Assembly (NCBI RefSeq): GCF_014841215.1
Contig: NZ_JACYTR010000011.1
Span: 62,001-126,000 of the forward strand
Reading direction: 5' to 3'
DNA from: Pseudomarimonas arenosa
GTDB taxonomy: Bacteria > Pseudomonadota > Gammaproteobacteria > Xanthomonadales > Xanthomonadaceae
DNA: 64,000 nt
Part shown: piece by piece, positions 16,119 to 24,819 of the stretch
Position numbering within the stretch: position 1 is the stretch's first letter
Layout: the number at the start of each line of letters is the position of its first letter
Program-made: the position numbers and the translations under genes
Notes under the pieces: generated by a model
Databases searched by the model: none
What the model was told of the DNA's origin: nothing
What the model saw: the letters and a program-made list of their open reading frames with translations, nothing else

Positions 16119-18428
16119 CTACAGCTCCACTGGGCCGTGCCCGAGGCCAACATGCTCACGGCCGGCGCACAGATACGGCGCTTGATCAAGCCAGAGGCTA
16201 AGCAGGTCCGCCGGCATCGGCTTGCTGAGCAGATAACCCTGGGCGAGATCGCATCCAAAGCGCTTCAACCACTCCAGCGTGGTGTCGTCCTCAACACCTT
16301 CTGCGACCACAACCAGGTCAAGGTTGTGGGCCAGATCAATGGTACTGCGGACGATCACGGCATCGTCCGCCGAGCGCAGCACACCCATGACGAAACTCTT
16401 GTCGATCTTCAGTTCACCGACCGGAAGACGCTTCAGCTGCAGCATCGATGAATAGCCCGTGCCAAAGTCATCCACCGCAAGGTCAACCCCAAAGTCGCGC
16501 AGCTCGCGCAGCATCGGCAGGGCGCCCTCGGCATCCTGCATCACCGCCGATTCGGTGACTTCCAACAGCAGCGCATCGGCCGGCAAGCCGCGTTCACGAA
16601 TCCAGCCTGATACGCGCTTGGCCAGCAATGGATCGAGCAAGTCGACGGTGGAAACGTTGATCGCCACTTTCAGTTGCAGTCCGTCGTCACGCCAGCGCTT
16701 TGCCCAGTCCAGTCCCTTGCGCAGCATCCAGTTGGTGAGCTGACGAATCGCGCCGGTTTGTTCAGCCAGCGGAATGAACTCGTCCGGCGGCACCATGCCG
16801 TACTGCGGGTGGTGCCAGCGCACCAGACATTCGACACCGACGATGCGCCAGCCAGCGATGTCCAGCTTGGGCTGCACGTACAAGCTGAGCTCATCGCGAT
16901 CGATGGCGGCACGCAACTCGGCCATCAAGGTCAAGCGACGCAGGGTGTGGCCGTCCTGTTCGGGACTGTACACAACGATCCGCTGCTTCTGCTGCTTGGC
17001 CTGAAACAGCGCAATCTCCGATCGTTGCAGCAACATTCCCGGTGAATCGCCATGTTCAGGATAGACGGCCGCACCCAGAGATGCACGAACCTCGAGGCTA
17101 ACCTTGTCGACTTGAAACGGCACATCAAAGATGGCTGCGATCTGACTGAGACCCTGCATCAACTCGGCCGGATGCACATTGATGATCAGCACGCCAAATT
17201 CGTCGGCCGATAGTCGCGCCACCTGCTGCCGTAGCGCGGCCACGCCGAGCAGGCGGGCGGCAACCTGCTTGAGGATGTTGTCGCCAGCGCCATGCCCCAA
17301 GGTATCGTTGATTTCGCGGAAACGCGCCAGATCGATCACCACCACGCACAGGCGCGAAATCTGCGCATCGCCCAGGCGTTCGGCCAACAAGGCAGCGAAC
17401 CTGTGCCGATTGGCCAGGCCGGTGAGACTGTCATGAAACGCCAGGTGCCGAATCGATTCTTCACGTTTGGCCAGCGTCGACAGCATGAAGGCGAACTCGC
17501 GCGCCACCGCCGCCAATTCGCCGCGCACCGGCAAGGAAGGTGGCGCCACGCGCTCTTCGCCTGCCCCCACCCTGCGCATGTAGCGCGCCAAGGCCGCCAT
17601 CGGACGACTGATCGAGCGATCGAGCCACAGGGCACCGCCGACTGAAAGCAGAAAGGCCAGCAATCCCAGCGCCAGCATCTGCCACTCACGCAGACTTGCC
17701 GCCATGGCATCGCTGCTGATCCATGACTGCTGCACCCACACCAGCTCATGATGCAAGAGCTGGAACGGCGTGAAGGCGAAACGGGCCGAGCCGGTCAGTA
17801 CGGGCTCGGACAGACTCTCGGCACCGCCGATCTGTTGCAATTGCCGCCTGATCGAGTCTGCACTGAGATCCTCGTGCTGTGACCACAACGGACGCCACTG
17901 CTGATCCTGCCGGATCCACAGCGCACTCAGCGGCTCCCCCGCAGCGGACTCAACACCGAGGTCAATGCGGCGAAGGAAGCGCAGTCGCCGTGGCTCGGAG
18001 CCCGCTGTCAACAAGTGATCCTGCACTAGCCATAGCTGCTGCGCCTGCCAGATCGCAAACCACTGCCCGGTGGTCACGTGGGGCTCCAGCGCAGCAAGAT
18101 CGGGCGCCTCAGAATCGCCGACGGCCAACGGTTCTGGCGTCAATTGTTCGATCCGACTGAAGGCGCCGCTGCGCAGCAGGTGGTGCAGGGTGTCATGGTT
18201 GACGCCATGCTCTGCCAGCCAGGGTAGCCAGAGCTGCGGTCCAACCTGATTCTCAATGCGGAATCTCAGTGTCTCGACCAGCCAGCGTCCACGATGCTGC
18301 AACTGCTGCACCTGCAACTGGGCGGCCTGCTCATCGGCCTGGCGCCACGCGAGTTGCTGCGACACCACCAGCAAGGCCACTGATAGTGCGAAAACGAAGA
18401 GGAAAATCCGGATGCGCAAGCGCCCCAT
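16119..18428 (-). CDS. Membrane-bound GGDEF-EAL protein, probable c-di-GMP phosphodiesterase
   Basis: A 769-residue inner-membrane protein. A first membrane helix at about residues 6-26, a periplasmic sensor region to about 245, a second helix at about 250-270 and a HAMP-like segment (DRSISRPMAALARYMRR) lead into a GGDEF domain and a C-terminal EAL domain. The GGDEF signature reads SADEF (407-411), which should abolish cyclase activity. The EAL motif reads ECL (533-535), but NVS, LLEVTES, DDFGTGYSS, KIDKSF, AEGVED and AQGYL are intact, so phosphodiesterase activity is likely. The ATG at 18428 has AGGGG upstream; a GTG 18 codons earlier (18482) lacks a site. It may be co-transcribed with the FAD oxidoreductase 66 bp upstream. 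Confidence 0.85.
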   Translation of the reverse strand: MGRLRIRIFLFVFALSVALLVVSQQLAWRQADEQAAQLQVQQLQHRGRWLVETLRFRIENQVGPQLWLPWLAEHGVNHDTLHHLLRSGAFSRIEQLTPEPLAVGDSEAPDLAALEPHVTTGQWFAIWQAQQLWLVQDHLLTAGSEPRRLRFLRRIDLGVESAAGEPLSALWIRQDQQWRPLWSQHEDLSADSIRRQLQQIGGAESLSEPVLTGSARFAFTPFQLLHHELVWVQQSWISSDAMAASLREWQMLALGLLAFLLSVGGALWLDRSISRPMAALARYMRRVGAGEERVAPPSLPVRGELAAVAREFAFMLSTLAKREESIRHLAFHDSLTGLANRHRFAALLAERLGDAQISRLCVVVIDLARFREINDTLGHGAGDNILKQVAARLLGVAALRQQVARLSADEFGVLIINVHPAELMQGLSQIAAIFDVPFQVDKVSLEVRASLGAAVYPEHGDSPGMLLQRSEIALFQAKQQKQRIVVYSPEQDGHTLRRLTLMAELRAAIDRDELSLYVQPKLDIAGWRIVGVECLVRWHHPQYGMVPPDEFIPLAEQTGAIRQLTNWMLRKGLDWAKRWRDDGLQLKVAINVSTVDLLDPLLAKRVSGWIRERGLPADALLLEVTESAVMQDAEGALPMLRELRDFGVDLAVDDFGTGYSSMLQLKRLPVGELKIDKSFVMGVLRSADDAVIVRSTIDLAHNLDLVVVAEGVEDDTTLEWLKRFGCDLAQGYLLSKPMPADLLSLWLDQAPYLCAGREHVGLGHGPVEL

Positions 18429-18494
18429 CAGCCTACCCCTTGGCCTGGACCGATCGGCACCCGGCCGATCGACGATTGCCACTATAACCCGCAG

Positions 18495-19628
18495 CTACGC
18501 GGGGGACACCTGGCGCTCAGCGCACAACAAGTCTGCCACGTGCTCACCCAGGGCCAGTGATGAGGTCAGTCCGGGCGACTCAATGCCGAACAGCTGGATC
18601 AGCCCGGGCAGACCATGCTCGTGACCAGCACTGATCATGAAGTCCGGATTGGGCTGATCGGGCCCAACCAGCTTCGGTCGAATACCGACGAAATCAGGCA
18701 GCAGATCGTCATCCTGCAGGGCCGGCCACCACTGTCGAATCGCTTCTCCGAAGACATGGCGCTGACTGTCGTCGAAGCGGTAATCAAGCTCGCTCAGAAA
18801 ACGCACATCCGGACCAAACCGCGCTTCACCGGCCAGATCGAAACCCAGGTGCACCCCCAGCCCATGCATGCCCGGCATCGGATAGACCAAGGACTTGAAC
18901 GGCACCGGGCGACGACTGCGATAGTAGTGGCCGGCGGCGGGATAGAGGCGAGGCACCTGTTCCTGCGGATAGCCTTCGATCCGCCGGGCCAGCACCGTGG
19001 CGCCAAGACCGGCGGCATTTACCACGCGGCTGCACAGTACCGCGTTGCTCTCCGGCTCGCCGCGGAAGAACACCCGAAGCCCGTTGGACTCAGCGATGAT
19101 CCGACTGACCTCGGCATGGCACAGCAGGTTGCCACCGGCTCGCTCGACATCGGCGCTCAAGGCCATCACCAGTTCGGCGACATCGACCACACCGCTTGCC
19201 GGCACCCACAACGCCGCATGCGCACGCAAGTCCGGCTCGACCTGGCGCAGACGCTCGGCCTCCCACCACTCGACCGGCCCAACCTGATTGTCGGCGCAGC
19301 GCCCATACAGGGCTTCGAGCCCGGCTCGCTCGCTCGCCTCGCAGGCCACCACCCACTTGCCAAGCCGGCGATGCGGCACGCCGCGCTGGGCGCAGTAGGC
19401 ATACAGCAGATCCCGCCCTTGAACACATAACCTGGCTTTCAGTGAGCCGGGTGGATAATACAGGCCGGCGTGGATCACGCCCGAGTTGCGGCTGGAAACG
19501 CCTTCGCCAGCGCGAGCCTCACGCTCAACCACCACCACCTGTTGCCCGCGCAGCGCGAGACTGCGCGCCACTGCCAGACCCACCACACCCGCGCCAACTA
19601 CCAAGCAGTCCAGCGCGTTGTCGTTCAT
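18495..19628 (-). CDS. FAD-dependent oxidoreductase, L-2-hydroxyglutarate oxidase-like
   Basis: A 377-residue DAO-family flavoprotein. The N-terminal dinucleotide-binding motif GAGVVG (residues 12-17) is followed by the ERE ribose-binding end of the fold, and SSRNSGVIHAGLYYPPGSLK matches the LhgO/L2HGDH group, which oxidises L-2-hydroxyglutarate to 2-oxoglutarate and passes electrons to the membrane quinone pool. A C-terminal GIESPGLTSSLALGEHVA segment completes the FAD site. The specific substrate is inferred from the family, not proven. It lies between the second YecA gene and the EAL gene in a same-strand run. Confidence 0.8.
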   Translation of the reverse strand: MNDNALDCLVVGAGVVGLAVARSLALRGQQVVVVEREARAGEGVSSRNSGVIHAGLYYPPGSLKARLCVQGRDLLYAYCAQRGVPHRRLGKWVVACEASERAGLEALYGRCADNQVGPVEWWEAERLRQVEPDLRAHAALWVPASGVVDVAELVMALSADVERAGGNLLCHAEVSRIIAESNGLRVFFRGEPESNAVLCSRVVNAAGLGATVLARRIEGYPQEQVPRLYPAAGHYYRSRRPVPFKSLVYPMPGMHGLGVHLGFDLAGEARFGPDVRFLSELDYRFDDSQRHVFGEAIRQWWPALQDDDLLPDFVGIRPKLVGPDQPNPDFMISAGHEHGLPGLIQLFGIESPGLTSSLALGEHVADLLCAERQVSPA

Positions 19629-19646
19629 GAGCTTCTGACTGATCGG

Positions 19647-20429
19647 TTAGTTAAGGCGACCCGGGCTGCCGCAGCAGCGCTTGAACGGTTGGCCGCTGCC
19701 GCAGGGACAGGGGTCATCTGGACTGGGAATTTCACTCGGGTGTTCACTCAGCTGCTCGAGCCGGTACTCGTTGAAGTTCTGCAGGATCACCGGCAACCCC
19801 GAAACGATGGCAATGCGATCGCCGAGACTGGGAACGTGCGCTGCTTCAAGACCCATTTCTTCAGCGTGGTCGGCATCCAGCAATCCGAGCTCGGCGATGG
19901 TCTGCAGGTCTTCGGCGACATGCCCGTCATTCTGCTCCCACACGCTCCAGGCTTCCGGACGCAATCCCACGCCGCGCATGAAACCAATCGCCCAGGCCGC
20001 GCCGACCGGATAATCCTCGGGCACGCCCGCCCAGGGATCTTCCGGGTCTTCGGCTTCCGGGATGGCCAGCAAGGGCATGGCGTCTTGCATCAGATCGGAG
20101 AAGCGATCGGGATCCTGCGCAGCCTGGTCTTCGTCCGGCAGCTCAACGTTGACCCGCCGTACGATGTCGTTCCACAGCGCCTGCACCAGGCGATGCGCTT
20201 CGGCCGCTTCAACGGCATTGGTCCATTCGCCCTCGGTGTTCCAGATCTGTGACCAATACTCCGATGGCATGACCAGATCCGGCCCGACAATCAGCGCCGA
20301 CAGGAACCCATCCAACATTTCCAGTGACATCCCATCGGCCGGCACCGCATAACGCTCCAGCAAGGTATGCAGGGCATCGATATCCCTTTGCGCGATGCGT
20401 GCGCCTGGCGGCGCGTCGTGATTACTCAT
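19647..20429 (-). CDS. YecA/YgfB (UPF0149) family protein with C-terminal SEC-C zinc motif
   Basis: A 260-residue soluble protein. Residues about 15-200 are the helical UPF0149 domain, with GMSLEMLDGFLSAL and GAAWAIGFMRG as landmark segments, and the last 25 residues hold a SEC-C motif, CPCGSGQPFKRCCG, which binds zinc through three cysteines and a further ligand. SEC-C tails are known from SecA and many small proteins of unclear role. The molecular function of the family is not settled. A strong AAGGAG precedes the ATG. It is a paralogue of the next gene upstream, which lacks the SEC-C tail. Confidence 0.85.
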   Translation of the reverse strand: MSNHDAPPGARIAQRDIDALHTLLERYAVPADGMSLEMLDGFLSALIVGPDLVMPSEYWSQIWNTEGEWTNAVEAAEAHRLVQALWNDIVRRVNVELPDEDQAAQDPDRFSDLMQDAMPLLAIPEAEDPEDPWAGVPEDYPVGAAWAIGFMRGVGLRPEAWSVWEQNDGHVAEDLQTIAELGLLDADHAEEMGLEAAHVPSLGDRIAIVSGLPVILQNFNEYRLEQLSEHPSEIPSPDDPCPCGSGQPFKRCCGSPGRLN

Positions 20430-20513
20430 AGCTTCACTCCTTGAGACGCCGGCCGGGATGCAGGGCCGAGCGGTGCTGTGCGTTCAATTCCATGCCGATC
20501 GATCCGCCCTGCC

Positions 20514-21152
20514 CTACAGCTTGGCGTCGCGCAGCGCCTTCAGCGCACGCAGCACGTAGGGCATGGTGGCCATCAGGGCGATGCGTTCGCGGCCATCAGG
20601 GGCCGGATGGGCGTCGTCGCCCTGCAGGGTCACCAGGCGGAACAGATGACTCAGGCTGATCGCGACTTCATCGAACTTCTGCTCCAGGGTGGCCCAACTG
20701 GGCTGCTCCAGCTGCACCGCATGCAGGAATCCGCCGGCCCAGGCGGCCCCCAAGGGGAACTCGAACTGTGCCAGCGCTTCCTGAAAGCCCTCATCGTCAT
20801 CCGGCAGGCCGGCGGGAAAGCTCAGCAGCGGCATGAAACTGCCTTCGCCGCCGTCCGGGTCGATCGCCAGACGTTGTTCGATCAGGCGCCACAGCCCGGA
20901 CAGCAAGCGACTGACTTCTTCCAAGCTGGCCGCATCCGGCCAGGGCGCATCGCCGCAGACGCGCGGCAGGAACTTGCCCGGAGGCGAGGACTGCGGCGCC
21001 ACCTGCAGAGCACTGAAGAAGCCGTCCACCATTTCCAGCGACATGCCGCCCTGCGGCACGGCGTGTTGTTCCAGCAGAGCCTTCAGGCGCTGCACCCCCG
21101 CCTCATCGATGCAGGCGCCGCTTGCTGCGGCAGGATCGAACTCAAGCTCCAT
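20514..21152 (-). CDS. YecA/YgfB (UPF0149) family protein without SEC-C motif
   Basis: About 212 residues, sharing with the neighbouring gene the order LLEQHAVPQGGMSLEMVDGF, then GAAWAGGFLHAV, so the pair looks like a tandem duplication that has diverged. The zinc-binding tail is absent. The start is a choice between 21152, which has GAGG about ten bases upstream, and 21185, which lies seven bases after the gshA stop; I prefer 21152. The short gap behind gshA suggests one transcript gshA-yecA-yecA. Function unknown beyond the family. Confidence 0.75.
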   Translation of the reverse strand: MELEFDPAAASGACIDEAGVQRLKALLEQHAVPQGGMSLEMVDGFFSALQVAPQSSPPGKFLPRVCGDAPWPDAASLEEVSRLLSGLWRLIEQRLAIDPDGGEGSFMPLLSFPAGLPDDDEGFQEALAQFEFPLGAAWAGGFLHAVQLEQPSWATLEQKFDEVAISLSHLFRLVTLQGDDAHPAPDGRERIALMATMPYVLRALKALRDAKL

Positions 21153-21191
21153 CTGCAGGCATCCTCGTCCATCGCCAGCTTGCATCTTGAC

Positions 21192-22556
21192 TCAATATGC
21201 GAATTCCCGAAACACGGGATCGATTGATCCACCCCAGGCGCCGTGGAACAGCTCCAGCTTGCGCTCAGCCGGCGTCTGTCCGGCATCGACGATTTCAATC
21301 AGCGGCTCGATATGGATGCGCTCGTCAACACCGCCGGAGTTCAGCACGCCGCGAGCGGCCAGGCCGTGGGCGGCGATCTTCAGGGTCTCGCGGGCCAGAT
21401 CCAGCACTTTGCCGCTGCGGAACGGGAGCTGCAGCGCCTGCCTCGGCACACCGTCGCGCAGCGCGTGGCGCTCCTCCATGCTGAAATCCTTGACCAGATC
21501 CCAGGCCGCATCCAGCGCGCTGCCGTCGTATAGCAGGCCCACCCACAGCGCCGGCAGCGCGCAGACCCGGTTCCAGGGCCCGCCGTCGGCGCCGCGCATC
21601 TCAAGGAACTTCTTCAGACGCACTTCGGGGAATGCGGTGGTGCTGTGGTCGGCCCAGTCGCTCAAGGTGGGCGGCTGGCCAGGGTAAGCCGGCAACTTGC
21701 CGTGCAGAAAATCACGGAAGTTCTGGCCGCTGGCATCGAGATACCTGCCCTCGCGGTAGACGAAGTACATCGGCACATCGAGCAGGTAGTCGACATAGCG
21801 TTCGAAGCCGAAGCCGTCGGCGAAGACAAAATCCAGCATGCCAGTGCGGTCGGGGTCGGTATCGGTCCAGATCTGCGAGCGGTAGCTGAGGAAGCCATTG
21901 GGCTTGCCTTCGGTGAATGGCGAGTCGGCAAACAGGGCCGTTGCGATCGGCTGCAGAGCCAGCGCAACGCGAAACTTCTTCACCATGTCGGCTTCGCTGG
22001 CAAAGTCGAGGTTGACCTGCACGGTGCAGGTGCGGGTCATCATGTCTAGCCCAAGCTTGCCGCGCTTGGGCATGTACTCGCGCATGATCTTGTAGCGCCC
22101 TTTCGGCATCCAGGGCATCTCATCGCGCGACCACTTGGGCTGAAAGCCCATGCCGATGAAGCCAAGCCCGAGGCGCTCGGAGACCTGCTTGACCTCGCTC
22201 AGATGCGAGGCCGCCTCACAGCAGGTCTGGTGCAAGGTCTCCAGCGCCGCGCCGGAAAGCTCCAGCTGACCGGCCGGTTCCAGGGTGATCGATGCACCGG
22301 CTTTTTCCAGGGCGATCAGCTTGCCGTGCTCTTCGATTCGCTGCCAGCCGAACTCGGCCAGCCCGTTCAGCAGATCGCGAATGCCGCCCTCGTCCTCGTA
22401 GCTGGGTGGGCGCAGATCAGACCAGCGAAATCCGAACTTCTCATGCTCGGTGCCTATGCGGAATGCCGATCGCGGCTTGCAGCCGGTGGCGAAAAAATCG
22501 ACCAACTGACTGCGTTGGGTAACGACGTCGCTGGCAACCTGACTCGGCCCTGACAT
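21192..22556 (-). CDS. gshA: Glutamate-cysteine ligase, plant/alphaproteobacterial type
   Basis: A 454-residue enzyme that joins glutamate and cysteine with ATP, the first step of glutathione synthesis. The sequence ([12 protein letters not shown] near the start, the [14 protein letters not shown] segment, [10 protein letters not shown] and RGADGG further on) is that of the class II, plant-like enzymes used by Lysobacterales rather than the E. coli type. The ATG at 22556 begins the conserved protein; in-frame sequence further upstream is non-conserved. A GGAG lies about a dozen bases before it. Two YecA genes follow closely. No gshB is in the window. Confidence 0.93.
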   Translation of the reverse strand: MSGPSQVASDVVTQRSQLVDFFATGCKPRSAFRIGTEHEKFGFRWSDLRPPSYEDEGGIRDLLNGLAEFGWQRIEEHGKLIALEKAGASITLEPAGQLELSGAALETLHQTCCEAASHLSEVKQVSERLGLGFIGMGFQPKWSRDEMPWMPKGRYKIMREYMPKRGKLGLDMMTRTCTVQVNLDFASEADMVKKFRVALALQPIATALFADSPFTEGKPNGFLSYRSQIWTDTDPDRTGMLDFVFADGFGFERYVDYLLDVPMYFVYREGRYLDASGQNFRDFLHGKLPAYPGQPPTLSDWADHSTTAFPEVRLKKFLEMRGADGGPWNRVCALPALWVGLLYDGSALDAAWDLVKDFSMEERHALRDGVPRQALQLPFRSGKVLDLARETLKIAAHGLAARGVLNSGGVDERIHIEPLIEIVDAGQTPAERKLELFHGAWGGSIDPVFREFAY

Positions 22557-22904
22557 GCTGTACGTGCTCCGCTGCGGATGGCGTGGGGCCCAACCGCGGG
22601 GGTTGAACCGTGGGATTGTTGCCGAGGGATGGGCGGGTCGAGCTGCAATCGACCATCCAGCTGCAAGATGGAGACGCCAAGGGTGCAATAAAAGGGGTTG
22701 AGAACGAAGACTCAGCATGCTGCTACGAGCCCGTATCAGACAATGCAGCCAAGCACTGCCCAGGGTTCCGAACCCGCTGCTCGTTTCCTGCACACTTGCT
22801 TGCTGGGTGGCGAACAGGTCAACCGAGCTGCTCACCGCGCGCCTTGCGAAACGTATTTCTGCGACAGGACGCTAGGATCAACGAGTTATAGGTAGTTTGA
22901 TGAA
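22557..22904. other. Leader/promoter region of gshA, no gene seen
   Basis: This 348-bp stretch lies between the gshA start and the hairpin array. It is less GC-rich than the flanking genes. I see no ORF with a credible ribosome site and no strong inverted repeat; it should contain the gshA promoter, which I cannot place. Confidence 0.4.
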
Positions 22905-23151
22905 AGGCTGCTGAAAAACCTCCATCCAGGAGGTTTTCGACGCGCGCCGTCCGTGGCGCGCAAAATCAGGCTGCTGAAATGAGTCTCAGCGGCCTGATAG
23001 GGAAGGTCTGAACAAGTCCATCCTGGACTTTTCAGACGCGCCGAGTTCGGCACAGGCCCGAACTCGTCTCACGCTGATCAACAACCTACGTTGTTGATCG
23101 CGGCGGTGCATCCGTGCACCACAGGAATCTCTGAACTTGTTCAGAGATTCC
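22905..23151 (-). repeat. Array of eight stem-loops after engB, four with GGA in the loop
   Basis: Eight consecutive inverted repeats, given as + strand arms: AAAACCTCC/GGAGGTTTT (22915-22937); GCGCGCC/GGCGCGC (22942-22961); TCAGGCTGCTGA/TCAGCGGCCTGA with one G-U (22966-22997); GTCTGAA+AAGTCCA pairing with TGGACTT+TTCAGAC and one bulged base (23006-23037); CGAGTTCGG/CCGAACTCG (23042-23066); GATCAACAAC/GTTGTTGATC (23076-23099); GGTGCA/TGCACC (23105-23120); GGAATCTCTGAA/TTCAGAGATTCC (23124-23151). Read on the minus strand, which is the engB sense strand, the loops of numbers 1, 2, 4 and 7 are TGGAT, ACGGAC, GGA and CGGA. AGGCTGCTGAAA occurs twice, 63 bp apart. The array starts 14 bases after the engB stop. 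It could be a structured 3' UTR or sRNA, or a composite palindromic repeat element. Confidence 0.75.
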
Positions 23152-23164
23152 CTAGAGCGAGCAG

Positions 23165-23782
23165 TCAGCCCGCCGCGTGATCGGAAGGCAACAATGCCAG
23201 CCAACTCGCCAGCACAGCTCGTGCCTCCTCCACACCAAGCTTGCTGCTGGCCGAGAACAGCTGCAAGCCGACGCTGTCCGGCAGATCGCGACGCACTGCC
23301 TGCAAGGCCTTGGCCTGCTGCCCGCGCGGCAGTTTGTCGGCCTTGGTCAGCAGCACCTGCACGGCCAGGCCGCGGCTCTGGGCGTACTCCAGCATCAGCA
23401 GGTCGAAAGGCTTCAGCGGGTGGCGGATGTCCATTACGATCATCAGGGCGCGCAGGGTTTGCCGCGTGCGCAGGAAGCCGTCGATCAATCCGCGCCAGTG
23501 ATCGCGCAGTGCGCCCGGCACTTCCGCATAGCCATATCCAGGCAAATCAACCAGATAGCGACCTGGCATGAGTTCGAAATAGACCAGCTGCTGAGTTCGA
23601 CCTGGGGTCTTGCTGGTGCGCGCCAGCTTGTTCTGGGCACAGATGGCATTCAAGGCGCTGGACTTGCCAGCGTTCGATCGGCCGACCACGGCCACTTCGA
23701 TTTCGGCGTCCTTGGGCAGCTGGTGAGGGTTGTGCACGCTGAGCAAATAGCGGGCTGGTTGCAACGGATTGGCGTTCGACAT
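23165..23782 (-). CDS. engB: Ribosome biogenesis GTPase YihA/YsxC (EngB)
   Basis: A 205-residue GTPase needed for large ribosomal subunit assembly. The G motifs are all visible: G1 GRSNAGKS (34-41), G2 Thr in the SKTPGRTQ region, G3 DLPGYG (79-84), G4 TKAD (146-149) and G5 SASS. Length is typical for the family. It is divergent from the cytochrome c4 gene, an arrangement common in gammaproteobacteria. The transcript would run directly into the hairpin array just beyond the stop. Confidence 0.95.
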   Translation of the reverse strand: MSNANPLQPARYLLSVHNPHQLPKDAEIEVAVVGRSNAGKSSALNAICAQNKLARTSKTPGRTQQLVYFELMPGRYLVDLPGYGYAEVPGALRDHWRGLIDGFLRTRQTLRALMIVMDIRHPLKPFDLLMLEYAQSRGLAVQVLLTKADKLPRGQQAKALQAVRRDLPDSVGLQLFSASSKLGVEEARAVLASWLALLPSDHAAG

Positions 23783-23827
23783 GATCCTGATTCGACTGTG
23801 GCGGCTTGCGGAAATCGGGTAGATTCG

Positions 23828-23857
23828 TTGACCCTAACCCTGGCGGACTGGAATAAT
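23828..23857 (+). promoter_or_regulatory. Sigma-70-like promoter for cytochrome c4
   Basis: TTGACC (23828-23833), an 18-bp spacer and AATAAT (23852-23857) match the -35 and -10 consensus at five of six positions each. It lies about 65 bp upstream of the cytochrome c4 start in the gap shared with the divergent engB. Confidence 0.6.
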
Positions 23858-23922
23858 TCCGCGCTTCCGGGAGTACACCGCCTAAGGTGGGCTCCCATCC
23901 CTGAGATTAGCGGAGCCAGTTT

Positions 23923-24687
23923 ATGAGCTTTCGGCGCACTCTGGGTCTGGTCGGCACATTGTTTGCCGCATCGGCCCTGGCCCAATCCGAGTCCACGCCA
24001 GCCACCGTCACCGCGGCTGAAGAGCCGGCGGCGGCCGCTGTCACCGAGCTGACCGATGCTCACGGCCCCACTGTTCCCGGCAATGTCGAGGCCGGCCAGA
24101 GCAAGTCGGCCGTCTGCGCCGCCTGTCACGGCATGGATGGCAATGCCGCCGATCCGCAGTATCCCAAGCTGGCCGGTCAGCACGAACGCTACATCGCTCG
24201 CCATCTCGGCCTGTTCAAGAGCGGCGAGCGCAACAATGCCATCATGCTCGGCTTTGCGGCCACCCTCAGCCCGCAGGATATGCGCGACATCGGCGCCTTT
24301 TACGCCGGTCAGAACGCACTGCCGGGCATGGCCGATGACAGCCTGATCAGTGAAGGCGAGCATGCCGGCAAGAAGTTCTACCAGGTCGGCGAAACCCTGT
24401 ATCGACAGGGCGATGCCAGCCGCAACATCCCGGCCTGCACTGGCTGCCACGGCATTGCCGGCTCCGGCAACCCGGGCCCGCCCTACCCGCGCTTGGCCGG
24501 TCAGCACGCACCCTACACCGTGGCACAGCTGACCGCATTCCGCGATGGCGCAGCGCATGGCAAGGGTGACAACGAAAATATCGTCATGGCTGGCGTCGCC
24601 AAGTATCTGACCGACCAGGAAATTGCGTCACTGGCCAGCTATATTGAAGGGCTGCACTTCCAGTCGGGAACTGCTGGCTCCAAATAA
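23923..24687 (+). CDS. Dihaem cytochrome c4, periplasmic
   Basis: A 254-residue exported electron carrier. The signal peptide ends near ALAQS (residues 18-22); an A/E-rich linker of about 30 residues follows. Two c-type haem sites, CAACH (65-69) and CTGCH (172-176), with repeated YPKLAGQH and YPRLAGQH segments, show the duplicated fold of cytochrome c4. Its usual role is to carry electrons from the bc1 complex to terminal oxidases, which fits the aa3 oxidase cluster in the right half of the window. GGAG precedes the ATG. A hairpin terminator follows. Confidence 0.93.
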   Translation: MSFRRTLGLVGTLFAASALAQSESTPATVTAAEEPAAAAVTELTDAHGPTVPGNVEAGQSKSAVCAACHGMDGNAADPQYPKLAGQHERYIARHLGLFKSGERNNAIMLGFAATLSPQDMRDIGAFYAGQNALPGMADDSLISEGEHAGKKFYQVGETLYRQGDASRNIPACTGCHGIAGSGNPGPPYPRLAGQHAPYTVAQLTAFRDGAAHGKGDNENIVMAGVAKYLTDQEIASLASYIEGLHFQSGTAGSK

Positions 24688-24707
24688 GGTCTGCAGCTTC
24701 AGCCGAT

Positions 24708-24735
24708 GCACCGGGCGCCTCAGGGCGCCCGATGC
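24708..24735 (+). terminator. Hairpin terminator after cytochrome c4
   Basis: GCACCGGGCGCC (24708-24719) pairs with GGCGCCCGATGC (24724-24735) with one mismatch, loop TCAG, followed by GTTTCT. It starts 20 bases after the cytochrome c4 stop and lies before the separate DsbA-like gene. Confidence 0.6.
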
Positions 24736-24819
24736 GTTTCTAGCGCCGCAGCGTCAATCCGCCGCCGCCCCACTCTTGATCCCCTTTGCCTGCTACAGGC
24801 AGCCCCCACGGAGAGTCTC

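Noticed and set aside
18429-18482. GTG start 18 codons upstream for the membrane EAL protein
   Set aside because: No ribosome site precedes it, whereas AGGGG precedes the ATG at 18428 directly before the first membrane helix.
22610-22891. 93-codon frame upstream of gshA
   Set aside because: No ribosome site, no family features, and it lies in the probable gshA leader.
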